Shown here: one piece after another, positions 7,752 through 16,883 of the stretch
Layout: each line of letters begins with the position of its first letter
Position numbering within the stretch: the first letter of the stretch is position 1
Source of the DNA: Blautia glucerasea
Lineage (GTDB): Bacteria; Bacillota; Clostridia; Lachnospirales; Lachnospiraceae
Assembly: GCF_013304385.1 (NCBI RefSeq)
Contig: NZ_JAAITU010000001.1
Location: 1 to 64,000, forward strand
DNA length: 64,000 nt
Reading direction: 5' to 3'
The notes under the pieces: generated by a model
Databases searched by the model: none
What the model saw: the letters and a program-made list of their open reading frames with translations, nothing else
What the model was told of the DNA's origin: nothing
Made by a program: the position numbers and the translations under genes

Positions 7752-10700
7752 ATGAATCGTAATAGAAGAATTGCAACAGTAACCGTAGCAGCAGGAATGG
7801 CAGCTGTACTTACTGCAGGAACTGTAATGGCTGCACAGGAAACAGGTGATCAGATTAGCAAAGAAGAAACAGTATATGTAAATGCAGGTGCAGATGGAGC
7901 AGTTACGGATGTAACTGTATCTGACTGGCTGAAGAATTCAGGAACGACAAAGGGCGAACTTACAGATACTTCTGATCTGTCAGATATTAAAAATGTAAAG
8001 GGTGATGAGACTTTCCAGCAGGATGGAGAGAATGTGACCTGGAATACAGATGGCGATGATATTTATTATCAGGGTAAATCAGATAAAGATCTGCCGGTTT
8101 CCGTGTCTATTAAATACTATTTGGATGGCACAGAAATTAAGCCTGAAGAACTGGCCGGCAAGACAGGACATCTTCGTATGGAAGTAACTTATACTAATAA
8201 TGCAAAACAGACAAAAAAGATTGATGACAAAGATGTTGATATTTATTCACCTTTTGTTATGATGACCGGCATGATCCTTCCTGGTGATAATTATACGAAT
8301 GTAACTGTAGATAATGGAAAGGTTATCTCTGATGGAGATAAAGAAATGGTTGTAGGTGTGGCAATTCCTGGATTAAAGGAAAGCCTGGATCTGTCCAGTG
8401 ATCTGTCTGACAAGATTAATATTCCGGAAAGCTTTACAATGGAAGCAGACGTAACAAATTGTCCGGTAAAATCTACTTATACCGTTGCGCTTACTGATCT
8501 TCTTAAGGATTTTGATTTCAGTGACAATGAAGATCTGGATGAATTAAAGGATAACCTGAACGATCTTGATGAAGCAGCATTGAAGCTGGTAGATGGAACA
8601 AGTGATCTGTTCGATGGAGTTGATACACTGGATGAGAAATACAAAGAGTTTGCAGATGGTATTTCTACTTTGCAGGATGGAGTAGGAGAACTGTCAGAGG
8701 GGGCTGGTACACTTTCTGATGGCATCAGTTCTTATACATCTGGTGCAGATACACTGGCAAGCGGTGTACAGCAGTATACCAAGGGAACGAACACATTGGC
8801 AAGCGGTGTACAGAAGTATACAAAAGGTGTGGATACTGTAAACGATAATATGGGAGACTATGCAAAAGGCATAAAAACACTTACAAAAGGTGTGAATGCT
8901 TATGTAAAGGGTGGTAATCAGCTGGCTTCAGGTGTAACTGCTTATGTTAATGGAGCACAGACACTTACAAAAGGGGTTTCACAATATACAGAAGGCGTGG
9001 ATACCCTCGCAAATGGAACAAAGGCTTATGTAGGCGGTATCAAACAGCTGGTACAGGGAATCGGACAGCTGGTACCTGGAATTAATACAGCAGTACAGGG
9101 CATTACGAATGCAGCACAGCTGTTAAACAGTGTTGCAGAGGATGTGGCAAAGCTTGAAAATCCACAGGCAATGATCCAGGGATTGGAAACTTATGTATCT
9201 GGTGCAGCTGGGGTTGCGGCAGGAACTACAAACTACATGAATAATGCAGGTGTTGTTGCAGATAATCTGGCGAATCTGCAGCAACAGAGTGCAGGACTTG
9301 GCACCACTGCAGATACTGCAAAAAAAGCAATTGGAACTGTACAAAGCACATTGACAGACGTAATGACAGAAAGCGGTAAAGCTGCCAAGGTAATGGCTGA
9401 TGCAGCAAGCCAGCTTTCCGCATCTGGTGCAGCAGGTCAGTCTGCCGCTACTGTAGATACACAATCAGTAACGGCCAGCACAGCAGCTGTCAGCCAGGAT
9501 CTGGGAAATGCACAGACGCAGATTGCTAGTCTGCAAAGTGCTCTTGCTGGAGCTGAGATGGACGAGGCGACTAAGGCCAATCTGAATGCTATTTTAAGTG
9601 GAATTAGTGGCAGTGTTGGAAGTGCACAGACCAATCTTGGCGCTGTAGATCAAAATGCCCAGGCAGTAGCTGCAAGTGCAAATGAAGCTGTTAATTCTGC
9701 CAATGCCCAGACCACATCTGCCAATGCTGCTGCATCTACAGTAGCAGAACTGGCAGGTCAGCTGAGTACAGAAGCAGGTAATCTGAACAAGAAGATATCT
9801 GATGCCCAGACAACTATTTCAGGACTTGGTCTTGAGAACATGACATCACAGCTGGATAAGCTGAAAACTCTGGAGACAGGTATTGATACACTGGCAACAG
9901 AGGCACAGGGACTGAAGAATAGTACAGATGCTGCTAAATTAAGTGCCGGAGCAGCAGGCATTACGGCACAGGCATCGGCTGTAGAGTCAGGCGTCAGTGC
10001 ACTGGGTGGTCTTCTTACCAAAGCAGGAGATCTTTCTTCTGTATCGGCAGATGTAGCAAAATTAAATGCCGGTGTGAAAGATCTTACAGAAGGCAATACC
10101 AATCTGCAAACAGGATATGATACTCTTGTAAAGGCTGACACAGAAAAGCTTCTTGCAGGAGCAGACACTTTGCTGCAGAAAAGCCAGGAAGTGAATGCGG
10201 GTATCACACAGCTTCAGGGGAAAGATGATGCAAATGCAACACAGCTTCTTAAGGGAGCAAAAGCATTACAGGATGCAAAGAAGACCCTGACTGACGGAAC
10301 AAAACAGATTAATAAGGCAACCGGAAAGCTTCAAAGTGGTGTAAGCCTTCTTGCATCTAATAGTGGAGCACTGTACAGCGGAGCAGGACAGCTTCTTGCT
10401 AACAGTGGTACTTTAAGCAGTGGAGCAGGACAGCTTAGTGCAAACAGCAGCAAGCTGAACAGTGGAGCCCAGGAGCTTACAGGCGGTATCGGTACCTTAT
10501 CTGAGGGCGCTGCTGATCTGAAGGATGGAAGTGATCAGGTTCAGGATGGTATTGGTGAACTGAAGGACGGTGCAGAAGAACTGAAAGATGGACAGAAGGA
10601 ATTTTATGATGAGGGTATCACTAAGCTGAAAGATATGGTGGATAAAGATCTGCAGGATATCCTGGATCGTCTGGAAGCAATCCAGTCGGATGAGGTTTCT

Positions 10701-10793
10701 TATGATTCCTATTCAGGAAAGGATTCTTCCATGAACGGAAATGTTAAATTCATTATCGAAACCGCATCCATTGATGCACCAGATGCTGAATAA
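7752..10793 (+). CDS. Large secreted protein with LxxG heptad repeats (TIGR03057-like)
   Basis: 1013 residues. A signal peptide is clear: MNRNRR, a hydrophobic stretch, then a VMA-AQ cleavage site near residue 28. Residues ~35-270 form a globular region. Residues ~275-450 and ~860-955 are built from seven-residue units of the x3-Leu-x2-Gly kind (LASGVQQYTKG, LSEGAGTLSDG), paired as 14-residue repeats; between them is a long Ala/Gln/Thr-rich, probably helical segment. The C-terminus ends in a short conserved-looking domain (SYDSYSGKDSSMNG). This architecture is known beside or fused to MMPL/RND transporters and YhgE/Pip proteins in Firmicutes, but neither is adjacent here and no C-terminal membrane anchor is seen. 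Likely under TetR control. Function unknown. Confidence 0.85.
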   Translation: MNRNRRIATVTVAAGMAAVLTAGTVMAAQETGDQISKEETVYVNAGADGAVTDVTVSDWLKNSGTTKGELTDTSDLSDIKNVKGDETFQQDGENVTWNTDGDDIYYQGKSDKDLPVSVSIKYYLDGTEIKPEELAGKTGHLRMEVTYTNNAKQTKKIDDKDVDIYSPFVMMTGMILPGDNYTNVTVDNGKVISDGDKEMVVGVAIPGLKESLDLSSDLSDKINIPESFTMEADVTNCPVKSTYTVALTDLLKDFDFSDNEDLDELKDNLNDLDEAALKLVDGTSDLFDGVDTLDEKYKEFADGISTLQDGVGELSEGAGTLSDGISSYTSGADTLASGVQQYTKGTNTLASGVQKYTKGVDTVNDNMGDYAKGIKTLTKGVNAYVKGGNQLASGVTAYVNGAQTLTKGVSQYTEGVDTLANGTKAYVGGIKQLVQGIGQLVPGINTAVQGITNAAQLLNSVAEDVAKLENPQAMIQGLETYVSGAAGVAAGTTNYMNNAGVVADNLANLQQQSAGLGTTADTAKKAIGTVQSTLTDVMTESGKAAKVMADAASQLSASGAAGQSAATVDTQSVTASTAAVSQDLGNAQTQIASLQSALAGAEMDEATKANLNAILSGISGSVGSAQTNLGAVDQNAQAVAASANEAVNSANAQTTSANAAASTVAELAGQLSTEAGNLNKKISDAQTTISGLGLENMTSQLDKLKTLETGIDTLATEAQGLKNSTDAAKLSAGAAGITAQASAVESGVSALGGLLTKAGDLSSVSADVAKLNAGVKDLTEGNTNLQTGYDTLVKADTEKLLAGADTLLQKSQEVNAGITQLQGKDDANATQLLKGAKALQDAKKTLTDGTKQINKATGKLQSGVSLLASNSGALYSGAGQLLANSGTLSSGAGQLSANSSKLNSGAQELTGGIGTLSEGAADLKDGSDQVQDGIGELKDGAEELKDGQKEFYDEGITKLKDMVDKDLQDILDRLEAIQSDEVSYDSYSGKDSSMNGNVKFIIETASIDAPDAE

Positions 10794-10810
10794 TCTAGTT
10801 GTTATATGCA

Positions 10811-10839
10811 TTGCCTAAAAAAAAAGATTCTGCTATAAT
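10811..10839 (+). promoter_or_regulatory. Promoter of the FtsW/RodA gene
   Basis: TTGCCT (10811-10816) and TATAAT (10834-10839) have a 17-base spacer. The promoter starts 18 bases after the upstream stop codon and lies before the hairpin at 10859-10896. Confidence 0.6.
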
Positions 10840-10858
10840 AAAGGAAATTTAAAGAAGA

Positions 10859-10896
10859 GGCTGCCGCAGGATGCGTTCTGCGACAGCCCCCGTTTT
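10859..10896 (+). terminator. Hairpin plus T-run between promoter and ftsW-like start
   Basis: GGCTGCCGCAG (10859-10869) pairs with CTGCGACAGCC (10878-10888) with one mismatch, followed by CCCGTTTTG. It can end the transcript of the large secreted protein gene. Because it sits downstream of the 10811-10839 promoter it would also be in the leader of the next gene, about 20 bases ahead of its start. Confidence 0.55.
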
Positions 10897-10915
10897 GTAT
10901 GTAAAGGGTGATCTT

Positions 10916-12118
10916 ATGGAACAATCAAAAGCAGGTACAAAGGCAGGCAGGCGCAGCAGGTCTTCTGTGCGGCGAAAAAAAAGAGCGGATTATTATGATT
11001 ACAGTCTGGTTGCAGTGATCATTCTTCTGATCTGTTTTGGACTGATCATGCTGTATAGCACCAGTTCTTATATAGCACAAATGAATTATAATGATGACAT
11101 GTTTTATTTTAAGAAGCAGGCATTGATCAGTGTGGGCTGTATTGTGATGGCTATCGGGATTTCTATGCTGGATTATCATCTGCTTATCAAATTGACCATG
11201 CCTCTTTATGGAGCTGCCATCCTTTTGATGGGGCTTGTTAAGACGTCTCTTGGGCATGAATCACATGGTGCTAAAAGATGGATCCAGATTGGCTCTCTTC
11301 CGCAGTTCCAGCCGGCAGAAGTAGCCAAGATCGCAGTGATCGTGTGCCTGTCCTATATGATCGTACAGATGGGCAAAACTGTTAAAACTTTAAAGGCCTG
11401 TATGGTTCTGGCAGGACTTGGAGGTCTGCAGGGCCTGGCTGCCTATGTACTCACCAGTAACTTAAGTACAGCCATTATTATTTTTTGTATTACAGCAGGT
11501 CTGATTTTTGTTGCACATCCCAAGACACGGCCGTTTATGATCGGCCTTGCCCTTATTGCTGCACTTGCAGTGATTGGTGTAATGATCCTTTCAAAAACAT
11601 TGGAGACCAGTTCAAGCTTCCGTATCCGACGTATTCTTGTATGGCTGCATCCTGAGGATTATGCCAGCGGTGATGGGTATCAAACACTTCAGGCACTTTA
11701 TGCCATTGGATCTGGTGGGATTTTCGGACGTGGCCTTGGTAACAGTATTCAGAAGCTGGGGAGTGTACCTGAGGCTCAGAATGATATGATTTTTTCCATT
11801 ATCTGCGAGGAACTGGGGCTTTTTGGGGCTTTACTGGTATTGGTCCTGTTCGGATATCTTTTGTATCGTCTGTTTTTCATTGCACAGAATGCACCGGATC
11901 TTTTCGGAAGTCTTCTTGTAACAGGCATTTTTATACATATTGCATTGCAGGTTATCTTTAATATTGCAGTTGTGCTGAATCTGATGCCGAATACAGGAGT
12001 TACGCTGCCTTTTATCAGCTATGGGGGAACTTCCATTATGTTCCTTATGATAGAGATGGGACTGGCCCTTAGCGTGGCCAGAAAGATCAGGTTTCTGGAA
12101 CCGGAATTTATCATGTAA
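10916..12118 (+). CDS. FtsW/RodA/SpoVE (SEDS) family peptidoglycan polymerase
   Basis: 400 residues. A basic cytoplasmic N-terminus (RRSRSSVRRKKRADYYDY) precedes about ten membrane segments. SEDS motifs are visible: the loop GRGLGNSIQKLGSVPEAQND with the conserved PE and Asp, followed by EELGLFG, and near the end TGVTLPFISYGGTS. The family makes septal (FtsW), lateral-wall (RodA) or spore-cortex (SpoVE) glycan with a partner class B PBP. No PBP or mur gene is adjacent, so which paralogue this is cannot be decided. The ATG at 10916 has AAAGGGTGAT upstream; an earlier in-frame ATG at 10871 lies inside the hairpin. Confidence 0.88.
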   Translation: MEQSKAGTKAGRRSRSSVRRKKRADYYDYSLVAVIILLICFGLIMLYSTSSYIAQMNYNDDMFYFKKQALISVGCIVMAIGISMLDYHLLIKLTMPLYGAAILLMGLVKTSLGHESHGAKRWIQIGSLPQFQPAEVAKIAVIVCLSYMIVQMGKTVKTLKACMVLAGLGGLQGLAAYVLTSNLSTAIIIFCITAGLIFVAHPKTRPFMIGLALIAALAVIGVMILSKTLETSSSFRIRRILVWLHPEDYASGDGYQTLQALYAIGSGGIFGRGLGNSIQKLGSVPEAQNDMIFSIICEELGLFGALLVLVLFGYLLYRLFFIAQNAPDLFGSLLVTGIFIHIALQVIFNIAVVLNLMPNTGVTLPFISYGGTSIMFLMIEMGLALSVARKIRFLEPEFIM

Positions 12119-12124
12119 AAAGTC

Positions 12125-12153
12125 TTGACATATACTATCACAGATTATATACT
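12125..12153 (+). promoter_or_regulatory. Promoter of the acyl carrier protein gene
   Basis: TTGACA (12125-12130) and TATACT (12148-12153) have a 17-base spacer, a near-consensus sigma-A promoter starting 6 bases after the upstream stop codon. No FapR site was recognised. Confidence 0.75.
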
Positions 12154-12191
12154 CCATGCTAAAGGCAATATCTTTTAAAGGAGACAAAGAA

Positions 12192-12425
12192 ATGTTAGAA
12201 AGAATGAGAGAAATGATCGCTGAGCAGCTGAACTGCGAGGCAGAGACAATTACTGCTGATACCTCTTTTAAGGATGATCTGGGAGCAGATTCACTGGATC
12301 TGTTTGAACTGGTGATGGCACTGGAAGATGAATACAATCTTGAGATTCCTGCAGAAGAGCTGAATGATCTGAATACTGTAGGCGATGTGATAGAATATCT
12401 TAAAGACAGAGGCGTGGATGCGTAA
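12192..12425 (+). CDS. acpP: Acyl carrier protein
   Basis: 77 residues, the usual length. The phosphopantetheine attachment motif is GADSLDL, with the Ser that carries the 4'-phosphopantetheine arm. The protein is acidic and helical as expected. It carries acyl chains in fatty acid synthesis; no fab genes are adjacent, and it has its own promoter and terminator, so it is a stand-alone unit. The ATG at 12192 follows AAAGGAGAC; an upstream in-frame ATG at 12156 has no ribosome site. Confidence 0.93.
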   Translation: MLERMREMIAEQLNCEAETITADTSFKDDLGADSLDLFELVMALEDEYNLEIPAEELNDLNTVGDVIEYLKDRGVDA

Positions 12426-12434
12426 TTTATTTAA

Positions 12435-12470
12435 TCTCCCCGAGGCGTAAGGCTTCAGGGAGAATTTTTG
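12435..12470 (+). terminator. Terminator of acpP
   Basis: TCTCCCCGAGGC pairs with GCTTCAGGGAGA, allowing one mismatch and a G-T pair, then ATTTTTG follows. It lies 10 bases after the acpP stop. Confidence 0.8.
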
Positions 12471-12532
12471 TGTAACAGGCAATTACTCTATAATGCTCCT
12501 ATTACACAGTAATGATCATATTACACAAAGCA

Positions 12533-12564
12533 TAAAAAAAGCCTGGTGACAGGAAACTTTTTTG
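12533..12564. terminator. Bidirectional terminator-like hairpin
   Basis: An A-run followed by GCCTG-GTGA-CAGG and then AAACTTTTTT forms a stem flanked by A and T tracts. It lies between acpP and the sirtuin promoter. Upstream, 12470-12530 contains TGTGTAAC and two TATTACACA repeats of unknown meaning. Confidence 0.45.
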
Positions 12565-12576
12565 CAGGTTCGCTAA

Positions 12577-12605
12577 TTGAAAAATGATACTTCTCTGGTT
12601 ATAAT
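12577..12605 (+). promoter_or_regulatory. Promoter of the sirtuin gene
   Basis: TTGAAA (12577-12582) and TATAAT (12600-12605) have a 17-base spacer, about 50 bases ahead of the start codon. Confidence 0.65.
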
Positions 12606-12654
12606 AAGGACGCAGCAATGAGAAGACAGATCCTGGAAGCAGGGAGGTAATTTT

Positions 12655-13398
12655 ATGAATGGTTCATACGAAGAAAAGATTGGTTTCCTGAGAAATGTAG
12701 TTGACAGGAGCAAATACATGGTATGCCTATTTGGTGTTGGTATCGGCTCTGGCTGTGGCTGCACAAATTACCGTAATGAGGAGGATGCTTATGATATTGA
12801 GGCAAAATACGGGTATTCTCCTGATGAGATGTTCAATGTGACTTTTTTCAATACAAGGGTAGAACAGTTTTACCAGTTCTATAAGAAGGATATGATCAGT
12901 AATCTGGGTACTATGGACGAAGGACTGTACTGTTTGAAAAGACTGGAGGATGCAGGGAAGCTGAAGTGTATCATCACGAGAGATATTTTTTCGCTTGCCA
13001 GACGGGCAGGATGCCAGAATGTATATGAACTCCATGGTAGTGTATATAAGAATACATGTCCCCATTGCGGCAGGGAGTATCCGCTGGAGTATATCCGTGA
13101 TTCCAAGGGGGTTCCGGTATGCGAAGACTGCGGATCTGTGATACGCCCGGGAGTGTCTATGGTAGGAGAGATCGTTGATAATGGGCTGATCTCACTGGCA
13201 GCAGAGGAAGTGCGTAAGGCAGATACACTGCTGGTATTGGGCTGTAATCTGAAAGCATCCCTAACAAATACGTTCCTTCGGTATTTCCAGGGAAATGAAC
13301 TTGTTCTGGTAAATGACCGTGAGCACTTTGCAGATAATCGGGCAGACCTTGTGATTCACGGAAATCCTATGGACATTCTGAAGCATTTGGGAGTATAA
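12655..13398 (+). CDS. SIR2 family NAD-dependent deacylase, divergent
   Basis: 247 residues. The sirtuin zinc ribbon is intact (C135-x2-C138 and C156-x2-C159), as are the catalytic His127 in ELHGS and the RPGVSMVGE segment (usual RPxVVxFGE). The NAD-pocket motifs differ from canonical sirtuins: GAGxSxxxGIPDFR is replaced by GVGIGSGCGCTNYR (27-40), TQNID by TRDIF (108-112), and GTS by GCN (196-198). It probably binds NAD or ADP-ribose, but ordinary deacetylase activity is doubtful. GGGAGG precedes the ATG. It appears to be transcribed alone. The alternative is a sirtuin-fold protein with another NAD-consuming or binding role. Confidence 0.82.
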   Translation: MNGSYEEKIGFLRNVVDRSKYMVCLFGVGIGSGCGCTNYRNEEDAYDIEAKYGYSPDEMFNVTFFNTRVEQFYQFYKKDMISNLGTMDEGLYCLKRLEDAGKLKCIITRDIFSLARRAGCQNVYELHGSVYKNTCPHCGREYPLEYIRDSKGVPVCEDCGSVIRPGVSMVGEIVDNGLISLAAEEVRKADTLLVLGCNLKASLTNTFLRYFQGNELVLVNDREHFADNRADLVIHGNPMDILKHLGV

Positions 13399-13401
13399 TT
13401 T

Positions 13402-13422
13402 AAGATGCCGGAAGGCATTTTC
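13402..13422 (+). terminator. Hairpin behind the sirtuin gene
   Basis: AAGATGCC-GGAA-GGCATTTT forms an 8-bp stem with one G-T pair. The T tract is short, so termination is plausible but not certain. Confidence 0.45.
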
Positions 13423-13432
13423 GGAATATTGT

Positions 13433-13477
13433 GTAACTGTTTGGCATGCATAAATAGCCACAGTGTCAGGCGGTTAC
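13433..13477 (+). repeat. GTAACTG...CGGTTAC palindromic repeat
   Basis: GTAACTG (13433-13439) and CGGTTAC (13471-13477) are inverted arms 31 bases apart. It is a diverged member of the family also seen at 18532-18576, 30240-30266 and 46661-46740. It lies in the 5' leader of gltX. Confidence 0.45.
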
Positions 13478-13506
13478 AATATCATTAAGAAAACAGGAGA
13501 AAAAAC

Positions 13507-14973
13507 ATGAGTAAGATTCGTACCAGATTTGCACCAAGCCCTACAGGAAGGATGCATGTGGGTAATTTAAGAACCGCATTATATGCATACCTGATCGCAA
13601 AACATGAGGGTGGTGACTTTATTTTAAGAATAGAGGATACAGACCAGGAAAGATATGTGGAAGGAGCTGTAGATATTATTTACCGCACCTTGAAAAAAAC
13701 AGGGCTTCTTCATGATGAAGGACCTGATAAGGATGGGGGTGTAGGCCCTTATGTACAAAGTGAGCGACAGGCATCAGGACTGTATTTAAAATATGCACAG
13801 CAGCTGGTAGAGCAGGGCGATGCATATTATTGTTTCTGCAAAAAAGAAGAACTGGAAAACATGAAACGTGTAGTAGCCGATAAGGAGATTTCCATTTATG
13901 ACAAACGGTGTCTACGGCTTTCAAAAGAAGAGGTGGAGCGCCGTCTGGCAGCAGGAGAGCCTCATGTGATCCGTTTCAATATGCCTACAGAAGGCACCAC
14001 CACGTTTCACGATGTAATCTATGGAGATATTACTGTAAATAATGAAGAACTGGAGGATTTGATCCTGATCAAGTCTGACGGATATCCTACCTACAATTTT
14101 GCAAATGTAGTAGATGATCATCTGATGGGGATCACCCATGTGGTAAGAGGAAATGAATACCTTTCTTCAGCACCAAAGTACAACAGGATTTATGAAGCCT
14201 TTGGCTGGGAGATCCCGGTTTATGTACACTGTCCGCTGATTACAGACGAAACACATGCGAAGCTTTCCAAGCGTTCAGGGCATTCCTCTTATGAGGATCT
14301 TCTGGATGCAGGCTTTGTATCAGAGGCAATTGTGAATTATGTGGCACTTCTTGGATGGAGTCCTCAGGATAACGAAGAGATCTTCTCCTTACAGGAGCTG
14401 ATCGAGAAGTTTGATTATCATCATATTAACAAATCTCCGGCAGTATTTGATATGGGCAAGCTTCGCTGGATGAACGGAGAGTATATCAAGAAAATGGATC
14501 CGGAAGTATTCTATGAGAAAGCACTTCCTTATATGAAACAGGTGCTGACCAAAGATTTTGATTTCCACAGGATCGCAGGAATGGTACAGACAAGGATCGA
14601 AGTATTCCTGGATATTCCGGAACTGATCGATTTCTTTGAGAGCGTGCCGGAGTATGATGCTTCCATGTACCGTCACAAAAAAATGAAAACAACAGAAGAA
14701 TCTTCACTTTTGGTATTACAGGAGGTTCTGCCAGTATTGGAGGCACAGGAGGAATATACCAATGATCCTCTGTATGAAGCTTTAAGTGCATTCGTAAAAG
14801 AAAAAGGCTATAAGAATGGTTATGTGATGTGGCCGCTGCGTACTGCTGTTTCTGGAAAGCAGATGACACCAGCCGGAGCTACCGAGATCATGGAGATTAT
14901 CGGCAAGGAAGAAACCTTGAAAAGAGTAAAGGCTGCCATTGAAAAGCTTAGCAGCGTTACAGCACAGGTATGA
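13507..14973 (+). CDS. gltX: Glutamyl-tRNA synthetase
   Basis: 488 residues, the normal length of bacterial GltX. The class I HIGH-type signature is in [18 protein letters not shown] near the N-terminus and the KMSKS loop is KLSKRSG near residue 258. It charges tRNA-Glu with glutamate in the cytoplasm (and tRNA-Gln in organisms with the GatCAB route, as is usual in Firmicutes). The ATG follows ACAGGAGAAAAAAC. The downstream helicase starts 15 bases after the stop and may be co-transcribed. Confidence 0.96.
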   Translation: MSKIRTRFAPSPTGRMHVGNLRTALYAYLIAKHEGGDFILRIEDTDQERYVEGAVDIIYRTLKKTGLLHDEGPDKDGGVGPYVQSERQASGLYLKYAQQLVEQGDAYYCFCKKEELENMKRVVADKEISIYDKRCLRLSKEEVERRLAAGEPHVIRFNMPTEGTTTFHDVIYGDITVNNEELEDLILIKSDGYPTYNFANVVDDHLMGITHVVRGNEYLSSAPKYNRIYEAFGWEIPVYVHCPLITDETHAKLSKRSGHSSYEDLLDAGFVSEAIVNYVALLGWSPQDNEEIFSLQELIEKFDYHHINKSPAVFDMGKLRWMNGEYIKKMDPEVFYEKALPYMKQVLTKDFDFHRIAGMVQTRIEVFLDIPELIDFFESVPEYDASMYRHKKMKTTEESSLLVLQEVLPVLEAQEEYTNDPLYEALSAFVKEKGYKNGYVMWPLRTAVSGKQMTPAGATEIMEIIGKEETLKRVKAAIEKLSSVTAQV

Positions 14974-14988
14974 TCTTCTGAAAAAAGA

Positions 14989-16836
14989 ATGAAAAGAAAT
15001 CTATCTCAACAACGGGCGATCGCCCACCTGTCAGGACCTATGATGGTTCTGGCAGGCCCCGGTTCGGGGAAAACCTCAGTGATTGTAGAACGAACAGCGT
15101 ATATGGTCAGGGAGAAGGGGATATCTCCATCTTCCATACTTGTTGTGACCTTTTCCAGGGCTGCTGCAAAAGAAATGCAGGAACGCTTTCTGGAATTTAT
15201 GGGCATTACAAAAAGCCAGGTTACTTTTGGCACTTTTCACGGGGTGTTTTACGGCATTTTAAAGCAGGCATATGGGCTTGGTCCGGGAAATATACTTACA
15301 GAAGAAGAAAAATACGGAATCTTAAAAGAACTGGTTCTGGAATACGGAGAAGATATGTCTGGAGAGGGGGACTTTCTGGAGGATATTGCAAAGGAGATCA
15401 GTGTGATCAAGGGAAACCGGATTTCTCCGGAGCATTACTATTCTTCCAGCTGTCCAGATGAAGTATTCCGACAGATCTATCAGGGGTATAAGAAAAAACT
15501 TCAGGCAAAACGAAAACTGGATTTTGATGATATGCTTCTGTACTGCTATGAATTGTTTATACAAAGGCAGGATATCCTTAAGGCATGGCAGAAGAAATTT
15601 CGTTACATTATGGTTGATGAGTTTCAGGATATTAACCATCTTCAATACGATATTGTACGGATGCTGGCAAGGCCAGAAGACAATCTTTTTATTGTAGGAG
15701 ATGATGACCAGTCAATTTATCACTTCCGTGGTGCTAGGCCTGAGATCATGCTAAATTTTAAGAAGGATTATCCAAAGGCTGACCAGGTGCTTCTTGATGT
15801 AAATTACCGGTGCAGCGGCAATATTCTTTCTGCTGCAATGCAGTTGATCGGAAATAACCGGAAACGGTTTGCAAAAAAGCTGACAACACCAAATGAATCC
15901 GGCAGACCGGTAGGGATCAGGGAATTTCAAAATCCAAGAGAAGCTTATCTTACTTTAGCTGCAGAACTGAAGAAACGGTTGGAAAAAGGAGAAAATCTGG
16001 AAGACACAGCAATACTTTTCAGGACAAATCAGGAAGCAGAGATGCTTGTAGGGATTCTGATGGAATATCAGATCCCATTTACCATGAAAGAACAGCTTCC
16101 TAACCTGTTCAGACACTGGATCTGCCGTGATTTTCTTACTTATCAGGAAATGGCAAAAGGAGATCTTAGCCGTAAAAACTTTCTGCAGGTTATGAACAGG
16201 CCTAACCGGTATATTGCAAGGGATGCGCTGGAAGCCCCTGATATAGATTTTCAAAAGCTGAAGGCATATTATAAAGATAAAGACTGGATGTGTGACAGGA
16301 TCACAACTCTGGAAACCCATCTTCGCATACTGAAAACCTTGCCTCCTTATGCAGCTGTGAATTTTATCCGAAAAGGGATGAAGTATGATGAATATCTGCA
16401 GGATTTTGCGGCATTTCGAAAGCTCCGGCCGGAAGAATTCATGGAAGCGGCAGACCGGATCCAGGAAACTGCCATGCAGATGAAAAACCTGGACGAGTGG
16501 AAAGAGTATATGGAAGCATACACGGAAAAGCTGAGGGAGCAGGCAAGAAAACAGGATCGGAAAAAAGAAGGTGTTACATTATCCACCCTTCACAGGGTAA
16601 AGGGACTTGAGTATGACCGTGTATTAATTATGAACGTGAATGAGGACAGTATGCCTTATAAAAAAGCAGTGTTGGAAGAAGCTGTAGAAGAGGAAAGGCG
16701 GCTTTTTTATGTAGGGCTTACCAGAGCGAGAAAGGAACTGACTTTGTGTTATGTACGAAGGCAGTTTGAAAAAGAAAGACAGCCATCCAGATTCCTGGCC
16801 GAGGCAGGATTTTTGGAGGAGAAAAGCAGGTACTAA
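14989..16836 (+). CDS. UvrD/PcrA-like superfamily 1 DNA helicase
   Basis: 615 residues. Motifs in order: Q motif LSQQRA, Walker A AGPGSGKT (22-29), motif Ia TFSRAAAKEMQ, Walker B VDEFQDIN, motif III DDDQSIYHFRGA, motif IV VNYRCSG, motif V TLHRVKGLEYDRV and motif VI YVGLTRARKEL. It is a 3'-5' ATP-dependent helicase of the UvrD/Rep family, but about 120 residues shorter than PcrA and without the usual C-terminal tail, so it is probably a second paralogue rather than the housekeeping PcrA. It follows gltX by 15 bases. A specific repair role cannot be assigned. Confidence 0.9.
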   Translation: MKRNLSQQRAIAHLSGPMMVLAGPGSGKTSVIVERTAYMVREKGISPSSILVVTFSRAAAKEMQERFLEFMGITKSQVTFGTFHGVFYGILKQAYGLGPGNILTEEEKYGILKELVLEYGEDMSGEGDFLEDIAKEISVIKGNRISPEHYYSSSCPDEVFRQIYQGYKKKLQAKRKLDFDDMLLYCYELFIQRQDILKAWQKKFRYIMVDEFQDINHLQYDIVRMLARPEDNLFIVGDDDQSIYHFRGARPEIMLNFKKDYPKADQVLLDVNYRCSGNILSAAMQLIGNNRKRFAKKLTTPNESGRPVGIREFQNPREAYLTLAAELKKRLEKGENLEDTAILFRTNQEAEMLVGILMEYQIPFTMKEQLPNLFRHWICRDFLTYQEMAKGDLSRKNFLQVMNRPNRYIARDALEAPDIDFQKLKAYYKDKDWMCDRITTLETHLRILKTLPPYAAVNFIRKGMKYDEYLQDFAAFRKLRPEEFMEAADRIQETAMQMKNLDEWKEYMEAYTEKLREQARKQDRKKEGVTLSTLHRVKGLEYDRVLIMNVNEDSMPYKKAVLEEAVEEERRLFYVGLTRARKELTLCYVRRQFEKERQPSRFLAEAGFLEEKSRY

Positions 16837-16883
16837 AAGCAAAAGACCTGCATATATTGTTATTGTTAAAGAGGTGATAGAAA

